This document shows, piece after piece, positions 6,162 through 6,276 of a stretch of 6,276 nucleotides of DNA; positions within the stretch are counted from its first letter, which is position 1; every line of letters starts with the position of its first letter. The notes under the pieces were generated by a model. It had not been told where the DNA came from and did not search any database. It worked only from the letters and a program-made list of their open reading frames with translations. Source of the DNA: Alphaproteobacteria bacterium (GTDB lineage: Bacteria; Pseudomonadota; Alphaproteobacteria; Rhizobiales; Hyphomicrobiaceae); assembly GCA_024279745.1 (NCBI GenBank), contig JAJRRE010000215.1, positions 1 to 6,276 on the forward strand, in the 5' to 3' direction. The position numbers and the translations under genes were made by a program.

Positions 6162-6275
6162 TCAGCTCTCTTGATCATGTGGTGCTTGTGGTGGGGCGGG
6201 CGGCAGTGGCCACAAATTTTTCATTGGAATGGTCACGGCATCAAAGGGCGGCACCTTAATATCCTCACCATCCTG
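6162..6275 (-). CDS. C-terminal fragment of an unidentified protein upstream of pdhC
   Basis: An open frame enters from the right edge and runs for 37 codons to a TGA. The readable tail contains KVPPFDAVTIPMKNLWPLPP, then a Pro/Ala/His-rich end finishing HDQES. It stops 3 bp before the pdhC ATG, spacing typical of translationally coupled genes, so it is probably the gene co-transcribed ahead of pdhC. In alphaproteobacteria this place is usually held by pdhB (E1 beta) or a small gene lying between pdhB and pdhC. The tail does not look like an E1 beta C-terminus to me. The FDAV..P...LWP pattern faintly recalls the end of Uma2-type nuclease-fold proteins, but this is a weak impression. Codon composition and the clean stop favour a real gene; its identity is open. 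Confidence 0.55.
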   Translation of the reverse strand, partial: QDGEDIKVPPFDAVTIPMKNLWPLPPAPPQAPHDQES

Positions 6276-6276
6276 G

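Overview
The window looks like chromosomal housekeeping DNA from an alphaproteobacterium, most likely of the Hyphomicrobiales (Rhizobiales) type. This rests on gene order, on the E3 protein carrying the alphaproteobacterial pyruvate dehydrogenase version of its sequence (including a PGCTYC-HPQIASVGLTE-type segment), and on a lipA-ratA/coq10 pair next to a pyruvate dehydrogenase cluster. The order assignment is inference. Every supported gene reads on the minus strand, so transcription runs from high to low coordinates.

Layout in transcription order. (1) 6275-6162: the last 37 codons of an unidentified gene, ending 3 bp before the next start. (2) 6158-4785: pdhC, the E2 dihydrolipoamide acetyltransferase. 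(3) 4784-4502: a 283-bp AT-rich spacer with small inverted repeats. (4) 4501-4031: a small lipoprotein with an Ala/Thr/Lys-rich tail, followed by a strong hairpin terminator at 3996-3959. (5) 3730-2249: lpd, the E3 dihydrolipoyl dehydrogenase. (6) 2248-1935: a structured spacer with two long related inverted repeats (2245-2168 and 2153-2078), a run of smaller hairpins (about 2075-2022), and a perfect TATAAT box at 1964-1959. (7) 1934-1680: a GlsB/YeaQ/YmgE-type three-helix membrane protein. (8) 1615-644: lipA, lipoyl synthase. (9) 530-42: a Coq10/RatA-type START-fold protein.

The genes share a theme. E2 carries the lipoyl arm, E3 reoxidises it, and LipA inserts the two sulfur atoms that make lipoate. 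The Coq10-like protein belongs to ubiquinone function, downstream of the NADH that E3 makes. The lipoprotein and the GlsB-type protein have no obvious role in this pathway. The terminator and spacers suggest several transcription units rather than one operon: (unknown gene)-pdhC, the lipoprotein gene alone, lpd alone, and glsB-lipA-ratA.

I found no clearly new biological system. The most interesting features are the paired palindromic repeats right behind lpd, the low-complexity lipoprotein inside the cluster, and the unidentified gene tail coupled to pdhC. No tRNA, rRNA, CRISPR array, transposase or plus-strand gene was supported.
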